DNA of 64,000 nucleotides from assembly GCA_964510535.1 (NCBI GenBank), contig CAZECG010000002.1, positions 1 through 64,000 of the forward strand, read 5' to 3'. Below are positions 50,037-57,946 of the stretch, piece after piece. This stretch comes from JAJPXC01 sp964510535 (GTDB lineage Bacteria > Bacteroidota > Bacteroidia > Bacteroidales > Muribaculaceae). The first letter of the stretch is position 1. Each line of letters begins with the position of its first letter. The position numbers and the translations under genes are program-made. Below the pieces are notes generated by a model. It worked only from the letters and a program-made list of their open reading frames with translations, was not told the origin of the DNA and did not search any database.

Positions 50037-51572
50037 ATGAATCCAAAGACTGTAATAAAAGCAACGTTGTCACTCGCCATGGCTTTGAGCGGAGTGGGCG
50101 CGTCGGCGCAGCTTGAGGTGGATTATCGCGCGTCGTTAACCGTCAATGGGGGTAACGGCGATTTCGCTCCATACTACATCGCCTCAAATCGTCACGGCGT
50201 GTTGTCACAAGCCTATGACGGGCTGTTCCAGCTCGGCTTTTGGAAACCGTTGAAAACCGACCGAAGGTTTAACTATGGTTTCGGTGTCGATTTGTGGAGC
50301 GGCGCGTCGTCGTCGGTCGATTACAAGCGTTTCGACGGGCCGTCGGAGAAATGGGTGACCAATTCGCAACATCCGGCCTATATGTGGGTCCAGCAGTTGT
50401 ATGGCGAGGTGAAATACCGCGGGGTGTTTCTGACCGTCGGTATCAAAGAGCATCAATCGGCGTTGCTCAACAACACGTTGACCAGTGGCGACCTCATCGA
50501 AAGCGGCAATGCGCGCCCGATTCCTGAGGTGCGAACAGGGTTTGTCGACTTTCAAGATATTCCGTTCACCAACGGCTGGGTGCAGATTCAAGGGGAGATT
50601 TCCTATGGTAAATTCTCTGACAACAATTGGCTTAAGCATCACTATAACTACTATAACGGGCATTTGGCTCTCGGCGGGTTGTACACTTATAAAAGAGCCT
50701 ATTTCCGTACGAAACCAACCGAGAGGTTCTCGGTGACTATCGGTGCGCAGGCCGCTGGGTTGTTCGGAGGCGAGACGACCTATTATTACAATGGGAAAGC
50801 CACGCTGACGCAGAAACATCCGCATGATGTGTCAGATTACTTTGAGATGTTTATCCCCAAGCTGTCGAGTGAGGAGGGCTTTGTCATGGGAAACCATCTT
50901 GGCAGCTGGGATTTCATGGCAACTTACCGGCTTAAAAATGACAGTGAGCTAAAAGCCTATTTCCAGTGGCCGTGGGAAGATGGGTCGGGCATCGGTAAGT
51001 TGAACGGCTTTGACGGGCTTTGGGGCATTGAATATAAAGCGTCAGCGCGAAGTGTGGTGAGCGGGGCGGTAATCGAGTATCTCGACTTTACAAATCAGTC
51101 GGGACCGATACATTGGGAACCGGGCGACTCTCCGGGGACTACAATCACCGCTAATGCCACAGGGGGTGACGAATATTACAACAACGGTTTTTATAAGTCT
51201 TATGCCAATTACGGGATGTCGATTGGTACACCGTTCTTGCGCTCGCCGATTTATAATGTCGACGGATATTATGGCTTTATCGATAACCGCGTGCGCGGAT
51301 TCCATGTGGGAGTTTTAGGCGCAGTCTCAAAATCGGTTGATTACAAGGTTATGTTCAGCTACCGCAAGGGTTGGGGCTCGGGCCGTCAGCCGCGGTTAAA
51401 GCCGGTGACTGATACCTCTATGATGGTTGAGGCAAATTGGGCTGTCCCGAGGGTGAAGGGCCTCGGCGTGAAAGGGCAATTGGCATTTGACGCAGGCTCG
51501 ATGTATGGCGACCTGTTCGGCGCCTGCGTGACGGTGAGCTACGACGGACTTTTTAAATTCAAAAAACGATGA
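50037..51572 (+). CDS. wzi: Capsule assembly protein Wzi family
   Basis: A 511-residue outer-membrane protein with a signal peptide (cleavage near residue 24, SAQL) and many amphipathic strands with alternating aromatic residues. Characteristic segments include FAPYYIASNRHG (~42-53) and LFQLGFWKPL. Wzi in E. coli is a beta-barrel lectin that anchors capsule to the surface. Bacteroidales copies may serve capsule or LPS. It is the first gene of a coupled five-gene run; it overlaps the next gene by four bases (ATGA). Confidence 0.85.
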   Translation: MNPKTVIKATLSLAMALSGVGASAQLEVDYRASLTVNGGNGDFAPYYIASNRHGVLSQAYDGLFQLGFWKPLKTDRRFNYGFGVDLWSGASSSVDYKRFDGPSEKWVTNSQHPAYMWVQQLYGEVKYRGVFLTVGIKEHQSALLNNTLTSGDLIESGNARPIPEVRTGFVDFQDIPFTNGWVQIQGEISYGKFSDNNWLKHHYNYYNGHLALGGLYTYKRAYFRTKPTERFSVTIGAQAAGLFGGETTYYYNGKATLTQKHPHDVSDYFEMFIPKLSSEEGFVMGNHLGSWDFMATYRLKNDSELKAYFQWPWEDGSGIGKLNGFDGLWGIEYKASARSVVSGAVIEYLDFTNQSGPIHWEPGDSPGTTITANATGGDEYYNNGFYKSYANYGMSIGTPFLRSPIYNVDGYYGFIDNRVRGFHVGVLGAVSKSVDYKVMFSYRKGWGSGRQPRLKPVTDTSMMVEANWAVPRVKGLGVKGQLAFDAGSMYGDLFGACVTVSYDGLFKFKKR

Positions 51573-52033
51573 AAACAATAATAAACGTAGTGTCGCTTTG
51601 GCTAACGGCTCTGGCTTTGGTCGGCTGCACTCATAACAACGGCGACATAGGAGACCTCTTCGGAACCTGGAAGTTGGAAAAGATGGTGGTTGATGGCGAT
51701 ATCGACGCAGATTATGGCGACAACATCGTGTGGAAGTTCCAGTCGTCCATAATCGAGATGCAACAGGTTGATGACGCGCTTCACGAGACATTAAATGCTT
51801 ACGGCACATGGTCGCGGCCGTCTGACGGAGTGCTAAAACTCGATTTCACGCATACCGACACGGCCAATCCCGCCCCCGGTGCTGACAAATATTCACCCTT
51901 ACAGCCAACGCGGTTGCCCCGTGCGCAGGTGATTGAGCTTGACGTGCTCGAACTTAACGGCTCTAAAATGAGATTGCGTTATATTGATGCCGCCGAGTCG
52001 ACGACTATTGAATACTATTTTAGAAAATGGTAA
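51569..52033 (+). CDS. Lipocalin-like lipoprotein
   Basis: A 154-residue protein with a lipobox (ALALVGC, Cys at residue 20) and a small beta-rich domain with the GTWKLEKMVVDGD opening and RLRYIDAAESTTIEYYF closing, like lipocalin-like Bacteroidales lipoproteins. It is probably attached to the inner face of the outer membrane. Function is unknown; it may assist Wzi, whose gene overlaps it by four bases. Confidence 0.72.
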   Translation: MKTIINVVSLWLTALALVGCTHNNGDIGDLFGTWKLEKMVVDGDIDADYGDNIVWKFQSSIIEMQQVDDALHETLNAYGTWSRPSDGVLKLDFTHTDTANPAPGADKYSPLQPTRLPRAQVIELDVLELNGSKMRLRYIDAAESTTIEYYFRKW

Positions 52034-53016
52034 TGGAAAAAATTAAGGTATTGGTAACGGGAGCCGACGGTTTCATCGGTTCGCATTTAGTGGAACTGTT
52101 ATTGTCAGAAGGCTATGCCGTGAGAGCGTTGAGCCAGTATAATTCGTTCAACTATTGGGGCTGGCTTGAAGATATAAAGCATCCCGACCTTGAAATTGTC
52201 AACGGAGATGTGCGCGACGGAGCATTTTGCCGCCATATAACCCGTGGTTGTGACACGGTGTTTCATTTGGCCGCGCTGATAGCGATTCCATACAGTTATA
52301 TCGCACCCGAAAGCTATGTGGATACCAATGTGAAAGGCACGTTGAATATGTGTCAGGCAGCGAAAGATGAGGGGGTGAGGAGACTGATAGTGACTTCGAC
52401 AAGTGAGGTTTATGGCACGGCGCAATATGTCCCCATCGATGAGAAGCATCCGCGTCAGCCTCAGTCGCCCTACTCGGCTACCAAGATAGGTGCCGACGCC
52501 ATCGCCGAGAGTTTCTACAATGCGTTCGGGTTGCCTGTAGTCATAGCGCGTCCGTTTAATACTTACGGTCCGCGCCAGAGCGCGAGGGCTATCATACCCA
52601 CTATCATAACGCAGATTGCCAACGGCGCAAGAGAAATAAAAGTGGGCGATTTGACCCCGACTCGTGACTTCAACTATGTCAAGGACACTTGTCGCGGATT
52701 TCTCGCTTTGGCTCGCGCAGAGGGTATAGAAGGCCGCAACATTAACATCGCCACCGGGACGGAGGTGAGTATGGCCGATACACTTGCGGCTATAGCCCGC
52801 TTGATGGAGGCTGATGTTAATTATGTAGTTGACCCTGAGCGTATAAGACCGTCAAAAAGCGAGGTCTTCAGGCTGTGCGGCGACAATACGCTCATAACTT
52901 CGCTTACCGACTGGCATCCCAGATATTCGCTCGATGAGGGCTTGCGCGAGACAATTGCGTGGTTCAGCTGCCCGGATAATCTTGCTAAGTATAAATCAGA
53001 TATTTATAACCGATGA
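52033..53016 (+). CDS. LegB-like nucleotide-sugar 4,6-dehydratase
   Basis: A 327-residue short-chain dehydrogenase-type enzyme. It has the NAD-binding VLVTGADGFIGSHLVELLLS (residues ~6-25), YNSFNYWGWLEDI (~36-48), the catalytic Ser/Tyr/Lys region STSEVYGTAQY and YSATKIGAD, and ARPFNTYGPRQSARA. The YNSFNxWGWL stretch and overall pattern match LegB, the GDP-GlcNAc 4,6-dehydratase of legionaminic acid synthesis, better than RmlB. An overlapping ATG at 52027 is in frame too. It is coupled to the genes on both sides. Confidence 0.82.
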   Translation: MEKIKVLVTGADGFIGSHLVELLLSEGYAVRALSQYNSFNYWGWLEDIKHPDLEIVNGDVRDGAFCRHITRGCDTVFHLAALIAIPYSYIAPESYVDTNVKGTLNMCQAAKDEGVRRLIVTSTSEVYGTAQYVPIDEKHPRQPQSPYSATKIGADAIAESFYNAFGLPVVIARPFNTYGPRQSARAIIPTIITQIANGAREIKVGDLTPTRDFNYVKDTCRGFLALARAEGIEGRNINIATGTEVSMADTLAAIARLMEADVNYVVDPERIRPSKSEVFRLCGDNTLITSLTDWHPRYSLDEGLRETIAWFSCPDNLAKYKSDIYNR

Positions 53017-53948
53017 ATATCCTTTTTCTTGGCGGTGCTAAGCGCGTGTCAATGGCTCGGATGTTTATCGAGGCAGGGCAGTGCCTTGGCCACGAGGTGA
53101 ACATAATCAGCTATGAACTTGAGACTGACGTGCCTATCGCCTGTGTCGGACGGGTGGTCAAGGGTCTGAAATGGAGCGATTCAGGGCTGATGGACGACCT
53201 TGCGACGCTTGTCAAGCAGGAGAAAATAACCGTAATGGTGGCGTTTGTTGATGCCGCTGTGGAAGTGGCCGCTCGTTTTTGTGCGACGCATCGCGATGTA
53301 TGGTCGCCTGTGTCGGACGAAAAGCTCTGCGCCGTGATGTTTGACAAGACACTGTCAGCGCAGCTATTCGAGTCTCTTAATCTGCCGGTACCGGCTACGA
53401 TGTCTATCGGTGACGGATGTTTTCCAAAGATAGCGAAACCCCGTCGCGGCTCGGCATCGAAAGGTATCAAGGTCATAATGGAGGCCGCTGATGAAACCGG
53501 TCTCGCGGAGCACTCTGACGATTACCTCATTCAGGAATATATAGCCAAGTCTGAGGAATATACGGTTGACTGCTACGTTGACCGGCAAGGTGAAATCGTA
53601 TGCGCCGTGCCTCGCCGCCGTCTTGAAGTGGCAGGAGGTGAGGTGACCCGAAGTGTAACTGTCGATATTCCTGAGCTAAACAGGCTGTCGTTGTCGGTCC
53701 TGGAACGAACCGGGCTTAGAGGAGCTGTCACATTACAATTCCTTCACGATGTGACTGATGACCGCTGGCTGCTGATGGAGATAAACCCGCGTCTCGGCGG
53801 TGGAGCTGTATGTGCGGTTCATGCCGGAGCCAACCTGCCGGAGTACATCCTGCGGGAGTCGCTGGGACTGGCGATTGAACCGCCGGCGTGGGACAGCGGA
53901 GTGGAAATAACCAGGTATATGCAAGAAGTGGTGTTTAGAAAATCATGA
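53013..53948 (+). CDS. ATP-grasp ligase, unknown substrate
   Basis: A 311-residue protein with the ATP-grasp fold: KRVSMARMFIEAGQCLGH near the start, the nucleotide-binding block CFPKIAKPRRGSASKGIKVI (~131-150), LIQEYIAKSEEYTVD (~175-189) and the metal-binding DDRWLLMEINPRLGGG (~248-263). It resembles the carbamoyl-phosphate-synthase-like and PylC-like ATP-grasp enzymes that join a carboxylate to an amine. It is coupled by 4-base overlaps to LegB upstream and NeuB downstream, so it may act on the same sugar. The substrate cannot be told. Confidence 0.82.
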   Translation: MNILFLGGAKRVSMARMFIEAGQCLGHEVNIISYELETDVPIACVGRVVKGLKWSDSGLMDDLATLVKQEKITVMVAFVDAAVEVAARFCATHRDVWSPVSDEKLCAVMFDKTLSAQLFESLNLPVPATMSIGDGCFPKIAKPRRGSASKGIKVIMEAADETGLAEHSDDYLIQEYIAKSEEYTVDCYVDRQGEIVCAVPRRRLEVAGGEVTRSVTVDIPELNRLSLSVLERTGLRGAVTLQFLHDVTDDRWLLMEINPRLGGGAVCAVHAGANLPEYILRESLGLAIEPPAWDSGVEITRYMQEVVFRKS

Positions 53949-54955
53949 ACGACAAAAAAATCATAATAATAGCAGAAGCGGGCGTGAACCATAACGGGAG
54001 TCTTGAGATGGCTCGCCGTATGGTGGTCGAGGCCAAGAAAGCGGGTGCCGATTATGTCAAATTCCAAACTGCGGTGCCTGAGCTTGTCATATCGTCAATC
54101 GCACCAAAAGCCGCATATCAAAAGGAAACCACAGGAGAGGGGGAGTCGCAGCTCGATATGTGCCGCGCCATTCATCTGCCTGTCACCGATTATACGGAAC
54201 TTGCCGACCTGTGCCGACTTGAAGGGATAGGGTTTATGAGCACGCCATTTGACTTAGTGTCGATTGATGTGCTTTCGGAGATAGGAATGGATTATTGGAA
54301 AATCCCGTCGGGAGAAATCACGAATCTTCCCTACCTGAGGAAAATCGCTTCAAAAGGGGGGAAAGTCATCATGTCGACCGGAATGTCGGAAATCGAGGAA
54401 ATAAGGGCGGCTGTTAATGTCCTCGAGACGGGGGGCATCGCCCTAAAGGATATAACGCTGCTGCATTGTAACACGCAATACCCGACACCGATGGCCGACG
54501 TCAATCTGAAAGCTATGGAGCGGTTGGCCGAGCTGGGAACGGGAGCTGTCGGTTACAGTGACCACACCGTCGGAATCGTCGTGCCCATAGCCGCTGCAGC
54601 CATGGGGGCGAGTGTCATAGAGAAGCATTTCACCCTCGATAAGACCCTCCCCGGACCCGACCACAGGGCCTCGCTTGACCCGGCTGAGCTTGCGTCGATG
54701 GTAAGTGCTATCAGAGAGGTGGAGGCGGCTCTCGGTGACGGGAGAAAGCGCGTGACCGATTCAGAACGCCCCAATATTGAGGTGGCGCGCAAGAGCATCG
54801 TCGCCGCTCGCGACATCAAGGCAGGGGAGAGGCTGACAGACGAAAATATAACAGTCAAGCGCCCCGGCAACGGACTGTCGCCGATGTTGTGGGACGAAGT
54901 GATAGGCACGGTGGCCAAGCGCGATTTTGCTTACGACTCGCTGATTGAACTTTAA
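53945..54955 (+). CDS. NeuB/LegI-family nonulosonate synthase
   Basis: A 336-residue enzyme that condenses PEP with a six-carbon amino sugar. It has the TIM-barrel opening IIIAEAGVNHNGSLEMARRM (~6-25), KFQ near 38-40, PSGEITN and the HCNTQYPTP stretch, GYSDHT, EKHFTLDKTLPGPDHRASLD (~223-242), and a C-terminal SAF domain (RKSIVAARDIKAGERLTDEN). All NeuB-type catalytic blocks are intact. The usual partners LegC, LegG and a CMP-transferase are not in this window. It overlaps the ATP-grasp gene by 4 bases. Confidence 0.9.
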   Translation: MNDKKIIIIAEAGVNHNGSLEMARRMVVEAKKAGADYVKFQTAVPELVISSIAPKAAYQKETTGEGESQLDMCRAIHLPVTDYTELADLCRLEGIGFMSTPFDLVSIDVLSEIGMDYWKIPSGEITNLPYLRKIASKGGKVIMSTGMSEIEEIRAAVNVLETGGIALKDITLLHCNTQYPTPMADVNLKAMERLAELGTGAVGYSDHTVGIVVPIAAAAMGASVIEKHFTLDKTLPGPDHRASLDPAELASMVSAIREVEAALGDGRKRVTDSERPNIEVARKSIVAARDIKAGERLTDENITVKRPGNGLSPMLWDEVIGTVAKRDFAYDSLIEL

Positions 54956-54977
54956 TCTAACCATCAATGCGTGTGAC

Positions 54978-55550
54978 ATGGAAAGACTAAAAGAAATGTT
55001 GGCCCGGGAATGCTACTACCAGCTTGATGAAAAAGTCATGGATAAGTTCTTGGCAGGCGGAATAATTGTCAATCTCAAGCCCGGTGAGGTGCTGATTCAT
55101 GCCGGGCAGTATGATCCCAGTGTGTATATTGTCAAATCGGGGGTAATCAGGCACACTTTTATGGATGGTGAGAATGAAAAAACAGCGACTTTCGCATTGA
55201 CTCCGACCATGTTCATGGAATACCATTGCTTTTATGCTCGTGAATTGTCCTTTTATCAAGTTGAGGCTTGTTGCACGAGTCAGGTAGTGAAAATCTCAAA
55301 AACGCACTATGATCGTATGGTCGCAGAGTCGCATGAGTTCGCACGTTGGGCGTTGAGCATGGCCGACAACCAATTTTATTACTATGAACGCAAGAATAAT
55401 GTGATTAACGGCGATGCAAATGAGCGTTTTGAATCACTCATAAAAAACCGACCGGAAATAATAGAGTCGGTGCCGATGAAAATCATTGCGTCATATCTAG
55501 GAATAACCCCACAGTATCTAAGTAAGTTAAAAAATCAGCAAAAGAAGTGA
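54978..55550 (+). CDS. Crp/Fnr-family transcription regulator
   Basis: A 190-residue protein with an N-terminal cyclic-nucleotide-binding-like fold (PGEVLIHAGQYDPSVYIVKS, ~35-54; VIRHTFMDGENEKTATFALT). A short C-terminal helix-turn-helix near residues 168-185 (MKIIASYLGITPQYLSKLK) is reduced compared with E. coli Crp. It lacks the Cys set of Fnr iron-sulfur proteins. It starts 22 bases past neuB. The ATG at 54978 is preferred over an upstream TTG. The operator-like hairpin at 55597-55633 is a candidate target. Confidence 0.85.
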   Translation: MERLKEMLARECYYQLDEKVMDKFLAGGIIVNLKPGEVLIHAGQYDPSVYIVKSGVIRHTFMDGENEKTATFALTPTMFMEYHCFYARELSFYQVEACCTSQVVKISKTHYDRMVAESHEFARWALSMADNQFYYYERKNNVINGDANERFESLIKNRPEIIESVPMKIIASYLGITPQYLSKLKNQQKK

Positions 55551-55589
55551 GATTTAATATAGATTAAATAAATTAACTTCGTTGGTCAG

Positions 55590-55597
55590 TACTTTTG
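55590..55597 (+). promoter_or_regulatory. Promoter -7 of the secreted adhesin gene
   Basis: TACTTTTG fits TAnnTTTG and lies 101 bases before the ATG. The transcript would start close to the left arm of the hairpin 55597-55633. No -33 match is seen. Confidence 0.5.
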
Positions 55598-55633
55598 CGG
55601 TGAATCACGTTGTGAAACAAGTGACTTCACCGC
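55597..55633 (+). promoter_or_regulatory. Operator-like hairpin at the transcript start
   Basis: GCGGTGAA-TCAC-G-TTGT pairs with ACAA-GTGA-C-TTCACCGC around GAA, giving 16 pairs with one bulge on each side. The arms are 55597-55613 and 55617-55633. The nested palindrome TCAC...GTGA with TTGT...ACAA has the look of a dimeric-regulator site. It sits 47 bases after the Crp-family gene and at the presumed start of the next transcript. It could instead be a terminator of the upstream operon; the T content after it is only moderate. Confidence 0.5.
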
Positions 55634-55697
55634 AATTTGTTTGATTATGTAATCATTATATGATGTAGTCTAATTATTTATTACCAATAAGTTAACT

Positions 55698-57791
55698 ATG
55701 AAAAGGATTTTGTTTATTGTTTTGACTGCTCTCGCCTCGCAATGTTTGCTTTTCGGTCAGTTGCCGGGCAGTGCACCGAGATTTTATGGCTATTTGCGTT
55801 ATGATGCTGAGACCTTCACGCAGACAGGTGGTCCTGCCGGTCTTTACAGTATTGACGCTACTGCTGAAGGGCGTGTAAAGGAGGTGGACCTCAATCTTAA
55901 AGCCGCAGGTGGCGGATGTTACGGAGATGGAATATATTATGTTGTTGATTACACTCAGACTAAATACGGTGAATTGACTTCGGTTAAATTGAAGACGTAT
56001 AATCCCGAAGGTTGGATCCTGGTCGGTGAAAAAGAAATACCACAAACTTCGATTCCTACAACCATGACCTATAATCAAGCCGAACATAAAATTTATGGCT
56101 GTTTCTTCAACAACGAAACAGATAAAATGGAGTTTGCGACGATGAACGAAAACGATGGCACAACCTCTGTTATTAAGGTACTTGGTGTGTCAATAACAGC
56201 TCTCGCTTGTTCTCACGACGGAAAAATTTATGCGATAGATGGCAATGGTGATTTGTTGCGTTTTGACCCTGTCGTAGCTGATTTTGTTAAAATCGGCGCA
56301 ACCGGGTTGAAGCCCCAATATATTCAGGACGCAACTTTTGATTACGATACCCAAACCATGTATTGGTTCGCAATGACTGACTCAGCCGAACAGGCAGGAA
56401 TCTACGTTGTTGATACTGAAAGCGGAGCCGCTTCAAGAGTGACAGAATATGCTACCGGCGAGAAGGAGTTCACGGGCGTATTTTCGAAGGCTCCGGTGAG
56501 TGCATCAGGGGCTCCGGGCATTGTTTCCAACGTCAGTGTGTCGGTTAATCATGCGACAATGAAAGCCGAAGTGGAATGCGATATGCCAGTCTTGACTTAT
56601 GGTGGGCTAATGCTTTCAAGCCCAATCGGATATGAGGTGTGTGTCAATGGCGAAAAGCGGCAAGAGGGTAAGGCCGGCCCGGGTGAGAAAATCAATGTTT
56701 CTGTCGATGTCGCAGCCGGCGAATGTCGAATAAGCGTTAGGACTTTGAATGCAGAAGGTTATGGGCCATCGTACTATTCAGTAGAGTATGTAGGATTTGA
56801 TGCTCCGGCTAAGGTGTCAAATGTAAAGGCTGTGCGTTCTTCGGCCGGTATTAAGGTTGCATGGGATGACGTTACGACCGGTGCGGCAGGCAATCCAATA
56901 GATTTAGCCAATCTTAAATATACCGTGACTCGTATGCCGGAAGGCATTGTGGTCAGTGAGTCGACTACAGCATTGGAACTCATCGACAACCATGTGGATT
57001 CAGATGCGATAAAGTGCCACTATGAAGTGGTCGCCTACACTGGAGATAAATCGTCGGAAGCCGGTGTCTCAAATGATGTAGTCTATGGAGCAGCCGTTAA
57101 ATTGCCTATGACTTATGATTTCAGGAACAAGCCGGGGCTTGGCCTGTTTATTATTGAGGATGCAAACGCTGATGGCGTTTCATGGCAATTCAGGGATAGT
57201 TATGGCATTCTCGTAGGTGATGGCCGCTCTCGACTTGATGATTGGTTGATTACTCCCCCGCTTAACCTCATTGCTGGTCGCAAATACAAACTGACCGCTT
57301 CAATTGGGGCATCAATGGGCAACGAAAAATTTGAAGTGAAATATGGTGCGACCAACCGTTCTGAAAATATGACCGAGACAATCATTGAATCTACGGAAAT
57401 TGATGATGTAGACTACTGGTATCGTGATGCGTGGAACAAACCCGGTAATTTTGTAGCTTATATCACACCTTCGGAAACCGGTGAATATCATTTAGGTGTG
57501 CATGGCATATCGGAGCCGGGCGGACTGTTCCTTTATTGCTGTGACCTTGCGTTTGAAGATACCGGCGCGTCGGGCGTTGAAGAAGGCATTTTAGATGTCA
57601 ATGCTGGTCTGATTTCGGTAACAGTCTCAGGACGCTGCATAGTAGTTGCCGGCACTTCTGATGCTGTGTCGATTTATTCTGTTTCAGGTCAGAAAGTCGC
57701 TGAGTCGACTGGTGACGCACGTTTCAGTGTCAGTCCCGGTGTTTATGTGGTAAAATCGGGAGCTGATGTCAAAAAAGTGTTGGTGAAGTGA
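55698..57791 (+). CDS. Secreted multidomain protein with adhesin and sorting domains
   Basis: A 697-residue secreted protein. It has a signal peptide (~1-20), a propeller-like N-terminal region (~30-260, with repeated YxIDxN and DY-type blades), one or two FN3-like beta domains (~265-455), and a cleaved-adhesin/choice-of-anchor-like domain (DWLITPPLNLIAGRKYKLTA, ~515-534). A C-terminal sorting-like tail (VSIYSVSGQKV...GVYVVKS...KKVLVK) resembles type IX secretion signals. Surface attachment or release is likely. The exact substrate or ligand is unknown. Confidence 0.75.
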   Translation: MKRILFIVLTALASQCLLFGQLPGSAPRFYGYLRYDAETFTQTGGPAGLYSIDATAEGRVKEVDLNLKAAGGGCYGDGIYYVVDYTQTKYGELTSVKLKTYNPEGWILVGEKEIPQTSIPTTMTYNQAEHKIYGCFFNNETDKMEFATMNENDGTTSVIKVLGVSITALACSHDGKIYAIDGNGDLLRFDPVVADFVKIGATGLKPQYIQDATFDYDTQTMYWFAMTDSAEQAGIYVVDTESGAASRVTEYATGEKEFTGVFSKAPVSASGAPGIVSNVSVSVNHATMKAEVECDMPVLTYGGLMLSSPIGYEVCVNGEKRQEGKAGPGEKINVSVDVAAGECRISVRTLNAEGYGPSYYSVEYVGFDAPAKVSNVKAVRSSAGIKVAWDDVTTGAAGNPIDLANLKYTVTRMPEGIVVSESTTALELIDNHVDSDAIKCHYEVVAYTGDKSSEAGVSNDVVYGAAVKLPMTYDFRNKPGLGLFIIEDANADGVSWQFRDSYGILVGDGRSRLDDWLITPPLNLIAGRKYKLTASIGASMGNEKFEVKYGATNRSENMTETIIESTEIDDVDYWYRDAWNKPGNFVAYITPSETGEYHLGVHGISEPGGLFLYCCDLAFEDTGASGVEEGILDVNAGLISVTVSGRCIVVAGTSDAVSIYSVSGQKVAESTGDARFSVSPGVYVVKSGADVKKVLVK

Positions 57792-57811
57792 CGAGATTGT
57801 TAATAATTCAT

Positions 57812-57855
57812 AAAAGAAGCCCGGCGGCATTAGTTTGTCGCGGGGTTTCTTTTGT
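57812..57855 (+). terminator. Terminator of the secreted adhesin gene
   Basis: AAAGAAGCCCGGCG (57813-57826) pairs with CGCGGGGTTTCTTTT (57839-57853) with two mismatches, ending in a T tract. It lies 22 bases past the stop. Confidence 0.75.
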
Positions 57856-57871
57856 GTAGTCAAACGGAGAG

Positions 57872-57903
57872 TTGAAGCGTGTGGCACAAATTCATTAAAT
57901 TTG
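57872..57903 (+). promoter_or_regulatory. Promoter of the DUF6377 gene
   Basis: TTG (57872-57874) and TAAATTTG (57896-57903) are 21 bases apart and fit the Bacteroidota pattern, 44 bases before the ATG. Confidence 0.6.
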
Positions 57904-57946
57904 TAGTGCCTAAATTTACCTTGCGTAAAAGAACCTTACATTTGCT

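Noticed and set aside
50037..54955. A complete legionaminic acid pathway
   Set aside because: Only LegB-like and NeuB-like steps are present in this window; aminotransferase, hydrolysing epimerase and CMP-transferase are missing, so the full pathway is not supported.
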